From Anaerorudis sp964444915 (lineage in GTDB: Bacteria > Bacteroidota > Bacteroidia > Bacteroidales > Dysgonomonadaceae), in assembly GCA_964444915.1 (NCBI GenBank), contig CAYUIY010000087.1, forward strand, positions 1 to 7,056: 7,056 bases of DNA, written 5' to 3'. Below the pieces are notes generated by a model. The model was not told the origin of the DNA, made no database searches, and saw nothing but the letters and a program-made list of their open reading frames with translations. A program made the translations under genes and the position numbers. Below are positions 6,844-7,056 of this stretch, one piece after another (positions within the stretch are counted from its first letter, which is position 1; each line of letters begins with the position of its first letter).

Positions 6844-6851
6844 CAAAGCTA
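6844..6851 (-). promoter_or_regulatory. Bacteroidetes -7 box upstream of the R-M gene
   Basis: Read on the minus strand, TAGCTTTG at 6851-6844 fits the TAnnTTTG -7 consensus and lies 19 bp before the ATG at 6824. This would give a very short 5' untranslated leader of roughly 15 nt. No convincing -33 TTTG is seen about 20 bp further upstream. The interval to the start is AT-rich (ATATTAATT before ATG) with no Shine-Dalgarno, as is common in this phylum. It would drive both the R-M and HEPN-like genes. Confidence 0.45.
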
Positions 6852-7024
6852 CTAAAATCTAATCTTATTTAATATTCATGGGCATAAAAAAAGACTATCA
6901 TCGGAATAATGGCCGGAACGTCAGGCTCCACAAACCTGTGATACACCCGGCGCGTTGCGAATATATAGCATTTATTTGAATTTTCCAACACCAAAAATTT
7001 ATCGTCCAATGGAATAAATGCCGA
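6852..7024. other. Intergenic region, no gene recognised
   Basis: These 173 bases lie between the R-M promoter and the right-hand inverted end. They include a mixed-composition patch (6905-6960) with short palindromes such as CACAAACCTGTG, but no protein with recognisable features and no RNA gene. The patch might be decayed coding DNA from an inserted element. Confidence 0.4.
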
Positions 7025-7042
7025 TTTTTAAAGTGGACTCAT
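7025..7042 (-). repeat. Third copy of the inverted-repeat end
   Basis: Read on the minus strand these 18 bp (ATGAGTCCACTTTAAAAA) are identical to plus-strand 383-400. The orientation is that of a right-hand end, so the matching element lies to the left. The match to 383-400 extends two bases further outward (AT) than the match between 385 and 877. It may be a remnant of another copy or the far end of a larger unit beginning at 383. Confidence 0.75.
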
Positions 7043-7056
7043 ACATAAAAATCGAT

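Noticed and set aside
6878..6979. 33-codon ATG-to-TGA frame on the plus strand upstream of the R-M gene
   Set aside because: It is too short and has no recognisable sequence, promoter or ribosome binding site.

Overview
The window looks like part of a defence island from a Bacteroidetes (probably Bacteroidales) genome or metagenome assembly. Three things point there: promoter-like TAnnTTTG -7 boxes in front of the restriction gene and the CRISPR array, AT-rich gene starts with no clear Shine-Dalgarno, and a mix of roughly 50% GC and strongly AT-rich genes. Species cannot be told from the sequence. Nearly all coding content is on the minus strand.

Layout from left to right. (1) Positions 1-252 hold the end of a CRISPR array: four repeats of 29-30 bp with 35-36 bp spacers, continuing off the left edge. 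The repeat reads ...ATTGAAAT at its 3' end on the minus strand, so the array is probably transcribed leftward from a leader at about 253-375. That leader has a promoter-like TTG-N20-TATTTTTG and several inverted repeats. No cas gene is visible. (2) Positions 385-877 are a 493-bp segment bounded by 18-bp perfect inverted repeats and containing a frameshifted remnant of an unrecognised gene. A third copy of the same end sequence sits at 7025-7042, in the orientation of a right end, so 383-7042 as a whole is also bracketed by inverted ends. (3) Positions 898-1812 encode an AT-rich 304-residue protein whose C-terminal part looks like a HEPN ribonuclease domain with an RX4H motif. (4) Positions 1850-6824 are one very large gene for a type ISP (single-polypeptide type I-like) restriction-modification enzyme: PD-(D/E)XK nuclease, SF2 helicase/translocase, N6-adenine methyltransferase, target recognition region and a C-terminal ASCH domain. 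A run of exactly 100 Ns (3953-4052), an assembly gap whose true length is probably different, interrupts it inside the methyltransferase domain and makes it look like two genes in different frames. (5) Positions 6825-7024 are the upstream region with a putative promoter.

The restriction enzyme gene is promoter-proximal and the HEPN gene follows 37 bp later on the same strand, so the two are probably co-transcribed. The simplest reading is a two-layer defence cassette: DNA restriction by the ISP enzyme, backed by a HEPN protein that could act on RNA when restriction fails. It lies beside a CRISPR array and between insertion-sequence-like ends. The cooperation between the two genes and the mobility of the block are inferences. 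The domain assignments of the large enzyme rest on clear motifs.
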